A stretch of 64,000 bases of DNA from an uncultured Neomegalonema sp. (GTDB lineage Bacteria; Pseudomonadota; Alphaproteobacteria; Rhodobacterales; Rhodobacteraceae). The stretch spans positions 1 through 64,000 of the forward strand of contig CALDSD010000081.1 of NCBI GenBank assembly GCA_937911325.1, given 5' to 3'. The notes under the pieces were generated by a model. That model saw nothing but the letters and a program-made list of their open reading frames with translations. It was not told where the DNA came from and searched no databases. Made by a program: the position numbers and the translations under genes. Position 1 is the first letter of the stretch. Each line of letters opens with the position of its first letter. Below are positions 45,055-54,737 of the stretch, one piece after another.

Positions 45055-45362
45055 GTCGACCAGACGCGCCACAGGTCGGGTTAATCTGGGTTAACAGCGC
45101 CCGCGCGACCGCACGAGATCGACACAGAGTTCATCAAAATTAACCAAAAGCTTCTTTAAACCGATCAATGGTTAAAGTTGTCGGTTAATTCCGTCGAGTT
45201 TTTATCGACGATACGTCCCGCGCGCAGTATGTTCAGAAAAAATAAACGATAACAGTTGAGGCTCTGATCCGTTGGGTGCGGCGCAAGATCGGCCGGCGGG
45301 TCTTCATGAAGGACTGGTCCGCGGCGCGGTATGTCGAAACGCGGTCAGGGACGCGAGCTGAA
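45055..45362 (+). promoter_or_regulatory. ftsA-ftsZ intergenic region with six TTAA sites
   Basis: 308 bases without a gene. TTAA occurs at 45081, 45091, 45140, 45156, 45172 and 45185. The pair 45081/45091 reads TTAA-N6-TTAAC and 45140/45156/45172 are exactly 16 bases apart. CtrA, which controls ftsZ in related bacteria, prefers TTAA-N7-TTAA, so these are near but not exact sites. Probably the ftsZ promoter region. Confidence 0.45.
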
Positions 45363-46856
45363 ATGACATTGAATTTGCGGTTGCCTGAGCATGAAGAGCT
45401 CAAGCCGCGCATCGTCGTAATCGGCGTGGGCGGAGCCGGCGGCAATGCGGTCAACAACATGATCGAGAAACGGCTCGAAGGGGCCGATTTCGTCGCGGCG
45501 AACACGGATAGCCAGGCGCTTCAGAACAGCCAGGCGCCCCGGCGGATCCAGCTGGGGGTCGGCACGACCCAGGGCTTGGGCGCGGGGGCTCGGCCGGAGG
45601 TCGGGTTTGACGCGGCTGAAGAATCGATGGCCGAGATCGTCGATAGTCTGTTGGGCGCGCATATGTGCTTCATCACCGCGGGCATGGGCGGCGGCACCGG
45701 CACCGGCGCCGCGCCGGCGATCGCGCGCAAGGCGCGTGAAATGGGGATCCTGACGGTCGGTGTTGTGACCAAGCCGTTCGGGTTCGAGGGCTCCAAGCGG
45801 TCGCGTTTGGCGGAAGAAGGCATCGCCCAGCTTCAGGCCCATGTGGACACGCTCATCGTGATTCCCAATCAGAACCTTTTCCGCGTCGCCAATGAGCGCA
45901 CGACTTTCGCCGAAGCTTTCATGATGGCTGACGATGTTCTTTACCAGGGCGTCAAGGGCGTCACGGATCTCATGGTGCGGCCTGGGATCGTGAACCTCGA
46001 CTTCGCCGATGTGCGCGAAGTGATGAACCGCATGGGCGGAGCTATGATGGGCTCGGGCGAGGCGACCGGCGAGACCCGGGCTCTCGACGCCGCAGAGCGC
46101 GCGATCGCCAATCCGTTGCTCGACGATATCTCGCTGAAGGGCGCGCGCGGCGTATTGATCAACGTGACTGGCGGCGCCGACCTCGGTCTGTTCGAAGTTG
46201 ACGAAGCCGCCAATCGCGTTCGCCAGGAAGTCGACCCGGACGCGGCGGTGTTTTTCGGCGCCGCGCTCGACCCTGAAATGGATGGGCGGGTGCGGGTCTC
46301 CGTCGTCGCGACAGGTCTCGGCGCAGCGGACTATGCGGTTCGACCGGATCTCTCGCAGGCGGGCGGCATCGGTCATAGCGCTGGACATAGCGCTGGACAT
46401 GGGTTCGGAGCCGGGGAGATGGGGCCTGCCGTCGATGCGGTGCCGACCTATCGGACTGGCGACGATCGACCGATCTTGGGCGCCGCGGGCGCAGCGCGAC
46501 CGACGGATCCGACGCAAGCGCCGGCTCAGGCCGCTGCTCCCGCGCCGTTTGCGCCGCCCGCAAGCGCTGAAGTCGACTTTTCAGCTCAGCGACCCGCTGC
46601 GGGCGCTGCTCCTTTTGGCCACGCTCTGCACGCGCGCCCGACGGAGGGCGACGACGACTACATGATCGATGAAGGGTCGCTCTCGGCCGGGGGCGGCGGC
46701 GCTGATCCAAATCCTGCTCCGCGCCAACACGGCGGGGAGTACAACCCCCTTGGCGGCGTCACTCGGCAGGAGGGCTCCCTGTTCTCGGGAGGCGTGCCGG
46801 AGTCGGATGGGTTTCGGTCGCCGTTGAGTTTCGGTCGCGCGGGCGCCCGCGCGTAG
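45363..46856 (+). CDS. ftsZ: FtsZ, tubulin-like division GTPase
   Basis: 497 residues. It polymerises into the division ring. GTP-binding: [14 protein letters not shown], tubulin signature [12 protein letters not shown], synergy loop [11 protein letters not shown]. The start at 45363 gives [19 protein letters not shown], the usual N-terminus of the group. The globular part ends near residue 325; a Pro/Ala/Gln-rich linker follows with an HSAGHSAGH repeat. The last residues are [15 protein letters not shown] and do not match the usual alphaproteobacterial end motif (PAFLRR-type) that binds FtsA and other partners. Confidence 0.95.
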   Translation: MTLNLRLPEHEELKPRIVVIGVGGAGGNAVNNMIEKRLEGADFVAANTDSQALQNSQAPRRIQLGVGTTQGLGAGARPEVGFDAAEESMAEIVDSLLGAHMCFITAGMGGGTGTGAAPAIARKAREMGILTVGVVTKPFGFEGSKRSRLAEEGIAQLQAHVDTLIVIPNQNLFRVANERTTFAEAFMMADDVLYQGVKGVTDLMVRPGIVNLDFADVREVMNRMGGAMMGSGEATGETRALDAAERAIANPLLDDISLKGARGVLINVTGGADLGLFEVDEAANRVRQEVDPDAAVFFGAALDPEMDGRVRVSVVATGLGAADYAVRPDLSQAGGIGHSAGHSAGHGFGAGEMGPAVDAVPTYRTGDDRPILGAAGAARPTDPTQAPAQAAAPAPFAPPASAEVDFSAQRPAAGAAPFGHALHARPTEGDDDYMIDEGSLSAGGGGADPNPAPRQHGGEYNPLGGVTRQEGSLFSGGVPESDGFRSPLSFGRAGARA

Positions 46857-47212
46857 GAAGACCCCGCCGATAAAGGGGCGCAACAGGGCAGAAAGAAAGC
46901 CGGCGCGGGCCGGGAAGAGCTTGGGACGTCCTCCGATCGAGAGAACGAACTCAGGGTCGCGATCCCAGCGTTTTTGCGTCGCCAGGCGAACTAGGCCGTA
47001 TTTCCAACATATTTTCGCAGGCGCAAACGCGTCTGCGCTTGACGGCGCGGCAGTGTTCGCGCGGCTCCGCCCGGCGTCCGGAAATCGCCGCGGGGACAGG
47101 GATGTGTGGCGTCGGAGCAAGTATGACGCAATCGGTAACATAGAGTGAATTGTTGGTAAGTGTGCGCTGCGGTATCACCATTCTTAACAAGTGGGCGTTG
47201 GGAGCGGGCAAG
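46857..47212 (+). other. ftsZ-lpxC intergenic region
   Basis: 356 bases in which I see no convincing gene. Several antisense and alternative frames stay open but have arginine-rich, low-complexity composition. The last 100 bases contain an A+T-richer stretch (around 47130-47195) that likely holds the lpxC promoter; no confident -35/-10 pair is visible. Confidence 0.4.
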
Positions 47213-48115
47213 ATGCAGGCGGCGGAAAATTCTGCGGCGGTTTTCAAAGGGGTCGGCGTGCATGGCGGCCAGCCGGCGACCGCGACTATTCGGCCAGCGG
47301 CCGCTGGATCCGGCGTCAGTTTCAGACGCGTCGACCTTGAAGGCTCTCCCACAGTTCCCGCGCGGTTTGACTGCGTCGTCGATACGCGCTTGTGCACCGT
47401 TCTGAGCAACTCTGAAGGCGTCACGGTGTCGACGGTCGAACATGTGATGGCGGCTCTCGCAGGGCTGCATATTGGCGATGCTGTGATTGATCTAGACGGG
47501 CCGGAGATGCCCATTATGGACGGCAGCTCTGCGGCGTTCATCGACGGGATCGTCGGTGCGGGCCTGCACAACTTCTCCGCCGCGCTGCGGGAGATCGAGA
47601 TCCTCGAAACGGTTCGGGTCGAGAAGGACGGCAAGGTGGCCGAGTTGAGCCCCGGCCGGTCTTTTCAGGTGTCGTTCGAGATCGACTTTGAAGATGCGGC
47701 GATCGGGCGTCAAAGCCGGTCGCTGACGCTGGTCAACGGTACGTTTGTTCGTGAGCTGAGCCGCGCGCGCACTTTCGGACGTCTTCATGAGGCGCAACAG
47801 CTGCGGGCGATGGGGCTCGCGAAAGGCGCATCGCTCGAGAACGCCATCGTCGTCGACGGCGACAAGATCCTCAACGAGGACGGTTTGCGGTTCGACGACG
47901 AATTCGTTCGCCACAAGATGCTCGACGCTGTCGGCGATCTGGCGCTTGCGGGCGCGCCGATCCGTGGGAAGTACCGTGGCGTCAAAGCGGGGCACGAGAT
48001 GACCAATCTGCTGCTCCGCGCGCTGTTTGAGCGCCCAACGGCGTGGCGTTGGAGAGAGCCCGAAGACCAGCAGCGGAAAAGAGCCGCCCCGGCGTACGGG
48101 ATGGCGGCTGCGTAG
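47213..48115 (+). CDS. lpxC: LpxC, UDP-3-O-acyl-GlcNAc deacetylase
   Basis: 300 residues. Zinc deacetylase, the committed step of lipid A synthesis. Zinc ligands are H77 (in EHVMAAL), H234 and D238 (HKMLDAVGD); MDGSSAAFID and the acidic NEDGLRFDDEFVR loop agree. GGGAG lies 8 bases before the chosen ATG. Its presence shows that the organism makes lipid A. A weak AGGGC/GCCCT hairpin lies at the stop codon. Confidence 0.95.
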   Translation: MQAAENSAAVFKGVGVHGGQPATATIRPAAAGSGVSFRRVDLEGSPTVPARFDCVVDTRLCTVLSNSEGVTVSTVEHVMAALAGLHIGDAVIDLDGPEMPIMDGSSAAFIDGIVGAGLHNFSAALREIEILETVRVEKDGKVAELSPGRSFQVSFEIDFEDAAIGRQSRSLTLVNGTFVRELSRARTFGRLHEAQQLRAMGLAKGASLENAIVVDGDKILNEDGLRFDDEFVRHKMLDAVGDLALAGAPIRGKYRGVKAGHEMTNLLLRALFERPTAWRWREPEDQQRKRAAPAYGMAAA

Positions 48116-48304
48116 GGCTCATCGGCCCTGCTCTTTCACGGGGATCGGATCACCGGAGCGCCTTCTTCCGCTCAGTCTATTGCGGCGTCGCCGCCATTCT
48201 CACTTGAGTTCCGCGGTTGGATCGTGTCTCAACTTCGCCAGATTTGACGCGGTTAACGTCCGTATAGCCGCTAGGGTTGACGCCAGGACCGAAGGAGCCT
48301 TCGA

Positions 48305-49156
48305 GTGATTGCTTCGAAGAACACACACATACTGTTTGCGCGAACATGCGCCCCGCTTGTTCTCGCGGTGGTTTTGGCTGGTTGTTCGGCCGGCGACGAC
48401 GTCTTGCGGGCCTCCGAAGACACGCCGGCGAACGTCTTGTATGAACAGGCCCAGTCGGCGCAGTCCGGCGGCGACCTGGAGCGAGCGGCCTTGATCTACA
48501 ACGAGGTCGAGAGGCTGTACCCAACCTCTCAGCTGGCGAAACGATCCATCATCAACTCCGCCTATGTGTCCTACGAAGCCGATCAGTTCGACCTCGCGAT
48601 CCTCTCGGCGCAGCGGTATCTGGATTTCTATCCGTCCGATAAGGACGCCCCCTATGCGCAATACCTGATCGCAGTCAGCCACTACGACCAAATCACCGAT
48701 GTGGGGCGCGACCAGGCTCGAACCGCGCAGGCCTTGCAAGCTCTGCGCGAGCTCGTGAACCGATATCCCGAAAGCGAGTATGCGCGCGAAGGACAGATCA
48801 AGCTGGAGCTGACGCTCGATCACCTCGCCGGCAAAGAGATGGAGATCGGCCGCTTCTATCTCAAGCGCGCCAATTACGTCGCTGCGATCAACCGGTTTCA
48901 AAACGTGATCGAGCGTTACCAGACGACGTCGCATGTCGAAGAAGCCATGCATCGCCTCGTCGAGGCGTATCTCGCTCTTGGGATCAATGGCGAAGCGCAG
49001 GCCGTCGCTTCGGTGCTGGGCTACAACTTTCCGGGCAGCCCCTGGTACGTGGACAGCTATGCTCTCTTGACGGGGCGAAATCTTGCGCCGCGCGAAGAAG
49101 AAGGCTCGTGGATCTCCAAGGTGTGGGGGCGCGTCTTCAAGGGCGACTGGCTCTGA
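48305..49156 (+). CDS. bamD: BamD, outer-membrane assembly lipoprotein
   Basis: 283 residues from a GTG with AGGAG 6 bases upstream. Lipoprotein signal with lipobox VLAGC (Cys about 27), then TPR repeats (LYEQAQSAQSGGDLERAALIY, LAILSAQRYLDFYP, AINRFQNVIERY). BamD is the essential partner of BamA in folding beta-barrels into the outer membrane. lpxC-bamD-recN order is common in alphaproteobacteria. Confidence 0.93.
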   Translation: MIASKNTHILFARTCAPLVLAVVLAGCSAGDDVLRASEDTPANVLYEQAQSAQSGGDLERAALIYNEVERLYPTSQLAKRSIINSAYVSYEADQFDLAILSAQRYLDFYPSDKDAPYAQYLIAVSHYDQITDVGRDQARTAQALQALRELVNRYPESEYAREGQIKLELTLDHLAGKEMEIGRFYLKRANYVAAINRFQNVIERYQTTSHVEEAMHRLVEAYLALGINGEAQAVASVLGYNFPGSPWYVDSYALLTGRNLAPREEEGSWISKVWGRVFKGDWL

Positions 49157-49195
49157 GCAAGACCTGACGCCGTAAAGGATTTCCCGTAATCGCTC

Positions 49196-50881
49196 ATGCT
49201 CCGCCGGCTTTCAATCCGCGATATTGTTCTAATCGATGCGGTTGATCTCGATTTCGAGCGCGGACTCAACGTTCTCACCGGAGAAACCGGAGCCGGCAAG
49301 TCGATCCTTCTCGACGCGTTGGGCTTGGCGCTTGGCGCTCGTTCATCCGCCGGCTATGTCCGTCCGGGGGCGAGCCAAGGCGCGGTTTCAGCGGTGCTGA
49401 AGATCGCGGACGCGCATCCGGCCCGCGCGCTTTTGATGGATCAAGGTTTCGACGTCGAGAACGATGAAGCGGTCTTGCGTCGCGTGGTTTCGCCCGACGG
49501 CAAAAGCAAGGCGTTCTTGAATGGCGAGCCGATCTCCGTCAGCCTGCTGCGCCGGATTGGCGGCTTGGTGGTCGAAGTCCATGGCCAGCACGATGATCGC
49601 GGCCTTCTGAACTCCGCTGGTCATCGTGAATTCCTCGATACGTTTGCCGAAGCGCAGGATTTGCTAGCGGCCTGCCGCGCGACGAAAGCGGCCTGGGACG
49701 CCGCGCACGAAGCCGAGACGGTTCTCGCGCAGACGGCCGAGGCCGCCCAGCGCGACCTGCACTTCCTCGAGCACGCGTTGGAAGAGCTTGATCGACTGTC
49801 GCCAGAGCCGGATGAGGAAGCACGGCTCGACGCGGAACGACGGGTCATGAAATCGGCTGAGCATATCTCCGAAGACGTTCTGCGAGCCGCCGCCGCGATG
49901 GGGCCCGGCCCCGAGGGAGCCGAAGAACGATTGTTGGATGCGCTCAAGCGCCTGCAGCATGTGGCGGATAAAGCTGACGGCGGGCTCGACGGCGCGATTG
50001 CCGCGCTCGATCGGGCGCTGGCGGAACTGGGTGAAGCCGCCCGCCAGGTTTCTGATGCGGCGGCGGCGCTCTCGTTTGATCCAGCCCGGCTCGACCTGGT
50101 TGAAGAACGCCTTTTCGCGTTGCGCGCGCTCGCGCGAAAACACCAAAAGCGCGTTGACGAGCTGCCTGAACTCCGCGGTGAACTTCGGCGAAAACTTGCG
50201 CTCGTTGAAGAAGGCGATGCGGCGGCGCGCGCCGCCGCGGCCGAAACTCAGAAGGCCCGCACAGCCTTCTTTGAAGCCGCCGGCGCCCTTCACCAGCGGC
50301 GTTTGGCGGCGGCGTCCCGGCTGGACGCAGCCATGGCGGCGGAGCTCGCGCCGCTGAAGCTTGACCGAGCAGTCTTCAGGACTGACGTCGCTGAGCTGCC
50401 GGAGGATCAAGCGGGGTCCGACGGCGTCAGCCGTGTCGCGTTCACCGTTGCGACAAATCCGGGCGCTGCGCCTGGGCCAATCGACAAGATCGCCTCGGGC
50501 GGCGAGCGTTCGCGGTTCCTTCTCGCCTTGAAGGTCTGCCTGGCGCTCGACGCCAACGCCGCAGGGGTGGCCGTGATCTTCGATGAGATCGACCGCGGCG
50601 TCGGCGGCGCCACCGCGGACGCGGTTGGGGCGCGTCTTCTACGCTTGGCCGGAGCGGATGCCGAGCAGGTGCTGGTCGTGACCCATTCGCCTCAGGTCGC
50701 AGCGAAGGGCGACTATCATTGGCGCATCGAAAAGTCCGATCAAAGCGGGGGCGTCGCGACATCTGTTTCTCGACTGGATCGCGACGGCCGCGTCGAAGAA
50801 ATCGCCCGTATGATCGCAGGCGCGGAAGTCACGCCGGCGGCTCGAGAGGCTGCGCTGAGTCTGCTTACGGGGAGTGATTAA
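49196..50881 (+). CDS. recN: RecN, DNA repair SMC-like ATPase
   Basis: 561 residues. Walker A GETGAGKS near residues 29-36 and the C-terminal SGGERSRFLLALKVCL signature plus IFDEIDRGVGG Walker B form a split ABC ATPase. The middle is coiled-coil, rich in Ala, Glu and Arg. RecN holds broken ends and sister chromatids together in double-strand-break repair. The gap to bamD is 39 bases, so it may be co-transcribed. Confidence 0.95.
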   Translation: MLRRLSIRDIVLIDAVDLDFERGLNVLTGETGAGKSILLDALGLALGARSSAGYVRPGASQGAVSAVLKIADAHPARALLMDQGFDVENDEAVLRRVVSPDGKSKAFLNGEPISVSLLRRIGGLVVEVHGQHDDRGLLNSAGHREFLDTFAEAQDLLAACRATKAAWDAAHEAETVLAQTAEAAQRDLHFLEHALEELDRLSPEPDEEARLDAERRVMKSAEHISEDVLRAAAAMGPGPEGAEERLLDALKRLQHVADKADGGLDGAIAALDRALAELGEAARQVSDAAAALSFDPARLDLVEERLFALRALARKHQKRVDELPELRGELRRKLALVEEGDAAARAAAAETQKARTAFFEAAGALHQRRLAAASRLDAAMAAELAPLKLDRAVFRTDVAELPEDQAGSDGVSRVAFTVATNPGAAPGPIDKIASGGERSRFLLALKVCLALDANAAGVAVIFDEIDRGVGGATADAVGARLLRLAGADAEQVLVVTHSPQVAAKGDYHWRIEKSDQSGGVATSVSRLDRDGRVEEIARMIAGAEVTPAAREAALSLLTGSD

Positions 50882-51037
50882 GACTTGTTTACCGCGCTGC
50901 TCGCGCAGATGTGACGCGTCGAGCGCGCCTCTGGGTCGCATCTGACTACCTTTTTTAGGGAAGTTCGGACACATAGATGGATCTCAGCGCTCGCGTCTGA
51001 CGCGATAGCGCGCTTCGCCACTGGTCAGGGAATCGCG

Positions 51038-53191
51038 ATGCGTCTTGCCGCGTTCATAAAACAAGCTCTGATCGCCTCTGCTTGGATCTCGGTTGCGGGC
51101 GGGGTCGCGCAGGCGGTGACGTCGCCGGAGACGGCGGCGACAGAAGCGGCGCAAGTGCGTTTGCTGGCGGATGTGAACCAGCTGGCGCCGGGCGACGCGG
51201 GTCTGGTCGCCTTGCATCAGGTGTTGGGCGACGGCTGGCACACCTATTGGCGCAATCCTGGCGACACGGGCGAGGCCACCCGGATCGAGTGGACGGCGCC
51301 CGAAGGGGTCGTCATCGGCGACACGCGGTGGCCCGCGCCAGAACGCGTCCCGTTTCCTCCGTTCGTCAACTACGGCTTTGAAGACGAGAGCCTTCTGGCG
51401 CATCCGATTACGCTCTCCTCGGACTGGCCAGCCGGACAACCGATCGAGCTTCAGGCGAAGGCCGATTGGCTGATCTGCTCGAATATCTGCATTCTGGAGA
51501 CCGGCGTTTTCACGCTTATGATCCCCACAGGAGGCGAAACCGTCGCCGACCCTGCGCTGGAGCGCGTATTCGCTGACGGAGCGGCGTCTTTGCCCGGCCC
51601 TGCGCCCGGAGCCGCCGGCGGCGAAGTCTCGTCCGGGGAGCTTGTTCTCAGAGTCGCTGCGCCGGAACTCGCACGAGACGGTCTGGACCAGATCTATTTC
51701 TTCCCAGGCGCTTATGGGGCGATCGAACCGGCGGCGGAACAGGTGATCGAACGTCGCGAGGGCGGATTGGTCGTGCGCGCGCCGTTGGGACGCGATGGCC
51801 ATTCGGGACCGATCGACGGCGTGTTGCGCGCGGTGGACCGCTCGGGCGGATTGGACGCCCCGGTCACTTTCAGGATCAGCGCGCAGGAGACAGTGCTTGA
51901 TCTCGGAGCGCTGACATCCGGATCGGCGGATGCTGCAACCGCCGACGGCGCCGCGCCTGCCGCGTCGGGCATGACGATCCTGGGCGCGGCCCTCTTCGCC
52001 TTCCTGGGCGGTCTCATACTCAACCTGATGCCATGCGTATTTCCGGTCTTGGCTCTGAAAGCGCTGTCGCTCGCCAAGCATTCCGAGGAAGGGCAGGCTG
52101 AGCGCCTGAGCCAGGGGCTGGCCTATGGCGCTGGCGTGCTCGTGAGTTTCCTGATCTTCGCGGGCGTATTGGTCGCCTTGAAGTCGGCTGGCGCCGCCGT
52201 CGGCTGGGGCTTCCAGCTGCAGACGCCGCTCGTCGTCGCTCTGCTGGTCTATGTGCTGTTTTTGGTCGGCCTGAACCTGTCTGGCGTTTTTGAAGTCGGG
52301 GCGCGTTTCGCCGGCGTCGGCGGCGGCTTGACGCGGCTCCAGGGCTCATCGGGCAGCTTTTTCACGGGCGTTTTGGCGGCGGTCGTCGCATCCCCCTGTA
52401 CGGCGCCTTTCATGGGCGCCGCTCTGGGATACGCTTTGACGCAGAGCGCCGCGACCGCGTTTGTGGTGTTCGCTGCGCTTGGGATCGGCTTTGCGGCTCC
52501 GATCGTCGCGCTCTCCGCCTCTCCCGGTTTGGCGCGGGCGCTGCCCAAGCCGGGCCCCTGGATGATCAGATTCCGCCAATTCCTGGCCTTTCCCATGTAC
52601 GCCGCCGCCGCTTGGCTGCTGTGGGTGCTGGGCAATCAGGCGGGCATGGACGCCGTGTTCGGCGCGATGCTGGGTCTCGTCCTCGTCGGTATGGCGGCTT
52701 GGGCGATGGGAGTGGGCGCGCCACAGTCCGTCACTGGTCGCCGTGTCGCGCTCGGGCTCGCCACGTTGGCGGTCATTGGCGCCGTCGCAGCGCTTGGACC
52801 CAGCTATACCGAGCGCGCGACGCCGGAGGGTCGGATCGCCGCTGCTCCAGCCAAGGGGGTCCGCTACGACGGGGATCGCCTCGCTCAGTTGCGCGACGAG
52901 GGACGCGCTGTGTTCGTGAACATGACCGCGGACTGGTGCATCAGCTGCAAAGTCAACGAACGCTTGGTGTTCGACGCCCAGAGCTTTGACGACGGCCTCG
53001 CCTCGATGAACGCCGTCTACATGGTCGGGGACTGGACCGTTCGCGACCCGGCGATCACCGCGGTGTTGGAGCGGTTTGGTCGCGCCGGGGTGCCGCTTTA
53101 CGTGGCCTACCCGGCCGGAGGCGGCGACCCGGTCGTGCTTCCGCAGATCCTGACCGAGCAGATCGTTTTCGACGCGCTATCGAGCGGTTAG
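51038..53191 (+). CDS. DsbD/ScsB-family thiol:disulfide reductase
   Basis: 717 residues that carry electrons from cytoplasmic thioredoxin to periplasmic thiols. A signal-like N-terminus is followed by a periplasmic DsbD alpha-like domain (GDGWHTYWRNPGDTGEA). Then comes an eight-helix core with cysteines in LMPCVFP and ASPCTAP, and a C-terminal thioredoxin domain with WCISC (C634, C637). The N-terminal half fits the ScsB branch, some members of which support copper tolerance. The stop is 4 bases from the convergent FAD-oxidase stop. Confidence 0.88.
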   Translation: MRLAAFIKQALIASAWISVAGGVAQAVTSPETAATEAAQVRLLADVNQLAPGDAGLVALHQVLGDGWHTYWRNPGDTGEATRIEWTAPEGVVIGDTRWPAPERVPFPPFVNYGFEDESLLAHPITLSSDWPAGQPIELQAKADWLICSNICILETGVFTLMIPTGGETVADPALERVFADGAASLPGPAPGAAGGEVSSGELVLRVAAPELARDGLDQIYFFPGAYGAIEPAAEQVIERREGGLVVRAPLGRDGHSGPIDGVLRAVDRSGGLDAPVTFRISAQETVLDLGALTSGSADAATADGAAPAASGMTILGAALFAFLGGLILNLMPCVFPVLALKALSLAKHSEEGQAERLSQGLAYGAGVLVSFLIFAGVLVALKSAGAAVGWGFQLQTPLVVALLVYVLFLVGLNLSGVFEVGARFAGVGGGLTRLQGSSGSFFTGVLAAVVASPCTAPFMGAALGYALTQSAATAFVVFAALGIGFAAPIVALSASPGLARALPKPGPWMIRFRQFLAFPMYAAAAWLLWVLGNQAGMDAVFGAMLGLVLVGMAAWAMGVGAPQSVTGRRVALGLATLAVIGAVAALGPSYTERATPEGRIAAAPAKGVRYDGDRLAQLRDEGRAVFVNMTADWCISCKVNERLVFDAQSFDDGLASMNAVYMVGDWTVRDPAITAVLERFGRAGVPLYVAYPAGGGDPVVLPQILTEQIVFDALSSG

Positions 53192-53195
53192 TGGT

Positions 53196-54596
53196 CTAGT
53201 TCCGCTCGATCAGTTTGCCGGGATTGAGCAGTCCTTGCGGATCGAGGGTCTGTTTCAACGTCGCCATGACGGTGTAAGCCTCGCCGTGCTCGGCGCGCAT
53301 GAACTTCTTCTTGCCCAGGCCGACGCCATGCTCTCCCGTGACGGTGCCGCCCATCGCCAGCGCCCGCTCCGCCACGCGGTCGGCGATCCTCGAGGCCTCC
53401 TTGCGCTCGGCCGGATCGCTGGGGTCGATCAAGATCGAGAGATGAAAGTTGCCGTCGCCGACATGGCCCACCAGCGGCGCTGATAGAGACGACGCGGCGA
53501 GGTCGGCTTTGGTCTCAGCGATCGCTTCCGCCAGTCGGGAGATCGGAACGCAGACGTCGGTGACATACCCTTCTGCCCCTGGGCGCAGCGCTTTCGCTGC
53601 GTAGTAGGCGTTATGACGCGCGGCCCACAGGCGATTGCGATCCTCGGTTCGGGTCGCCCATTCGAATCCGGATCCACCATATTCAGCCGCGAATTCGCCG
53701 AAGCGCTCGGCTTGTTCGGCGACGCCGGTTTCAGTGCCGTGGAACTCGAGAAACAGATGCGGTTTTTCAGGCAGTCCCATATCCGAATAGAGGTTCATGC
53801 CCTTGATCTGAAACTCGTCGAGGAGTTCGATCCGCGCCACCGGCAGGCCGGATTGGATTGTGAGGATCACAGCGTCGACCGCGCCTTCGATCGTCTCGAA
53901 AGCGCAAGTGGCGGCTGAAACCGCCTCTGGCTGCCCGTAGAGCCGCACCGTGAGTTCGGTGATGATGCCCAACGTGCCTTCGGATCCGACGAAGAGCTTT
54001 GTCAGGTCATAGCCGGCGGACGATTTGCGGGCCCGTGAGCCAGTGCGGATAATCCGTCCGTCCGCGAGCACCACCTCGAGCGCGAGCACGTTCTCGCGCA
54101 TCGTGCCGTAGCGGACGGCGTTCGTGCCCGAGGCTCGGGTGGCCGCCATACCGCCCATGGTCGCATCGGCCCCGGGGTCGACCGAGAACATCAAGCCGGT
54201 TGCGCGCAACTCCTCATTGAGCTGCTTGCGGGTGACGCCGGGTTGAACGACGGCGTCGAGATCGGCCTCATTGACCGCAAGCACCCGGTTCATTCGGCTG
54301 GTGTCGAGGCTGACGCCGCCTTGAACCGGGATGACGTGTCCTTCCAGCGATGTTCCAACGCCGAAAGCAGTGACGGGACACTTATGCGCCGAGCAGATCG
54401 CCAGGACCTGTGAGACCTCGTCGGTGCTTTCGGGGAACGCGACGGCGTCTGGGCGCACAGGGGCGTGATGCGCCTCGTCGCTTGCATGCTGATCTAGGAT
54501 CGAGGAGCCGGTCGACAGTCGGTCGCCCAGCAGTGCGCTCAACTGAGCCAACGCAGCCGAGTGGCCGACGCTGTCTTCTGGCTTGCCTGACATCAT
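53196..54596 (-). CDS. FAD-linked D-lactate dehydrogenase-like oxidase
   Basis: 466 residues, vanillyl-alcohol-oxidase/GlcD-like fold. The FAD domain carries TAFGVGTSLEGH and PGADATMGGMAATRASGTNAVRYG; the C-terminal substrate domain has GHVGDGNFH and GEHGVGLGKK metal/substrate histidines. It acts as a one-subunit 2-hydroxyacid dehydrogenase passing electrons to the quinone or cytochrome pool. D-lactate is the likely substrate by family. Glycolate cannot be excluded, but no glcE/glcF subunits are nearby. Confidence 0.85.
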   Translation of the reverse strand: MMSGKPEDSVGHSAALAQLSALLGDRLSTGSSILDQHASDEAHHAPVRPDAVAFPESTDEVSQVLAICSAHKCPVTAFGVGTSLEGHVIPVQGGVSLDTSRMNRVLAVNEADLDAVVQPGVTRKQLNEELRATGLMFSVDPGADATMGGMAATRASGTNAVRYGTMRENVLALEVVLADGRIIRTGSRARKSSAGYDLTKLFVGSEGTLGIITELTVRLYGQPEAVSAATCAFETIEGAVDAVILTIQSGLPVARIELLDEFQIKGMNLYSDMGLPEKPHLFLEFHGTETGVAEQAERFGEFAAEYGGSGFEWATRTEDRNRLWAARHNAYYAAKALRPGAEGYVTDVCVPISRLAEAIAETKADLAASSLSAPLVGHVGDGNFHLSILIDPSDPAERKEASRIADRVAERALAMGGTVTGEHGVGLGKKKFMRAEHGEAYTVMATLKQTLDPQGLLNPGKLIERN

Positions 54597-54737
54597 CCTC
54601 TCCGGTGCGGTTGAATTCGCCTATGACCCTAGTCGCAGGAACACTTTGGGAAAAGACGCGCCGTACATGCTGACAGGTCGGTTTTCGGCGCGCATCATCG
54701 TGGTCGGGATCGTTTCATCATCGCAGAGGAGAGCGAT

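Noticed and set aside
45081-45095. Consensus CtrA site
   Set aside because: The TTAA pair has a 6-base spacer, not 7; reported only as a TTAA cluster.
46700-46856. Frameshift at the end of ftsZ hiding a standard C-terminal peptide
   Set aside because: I read the other two frames by eye up to the stop and beyond and saw no PAFLRR-like end; a tool-based check is still possible.
46921-47148. Small plus-strand gene between ftsZ and lpxC
   Set aside because: No ribosome-binding site, Arg-rich composition, overlaps open antisense frames; looks like GC-driven chance.
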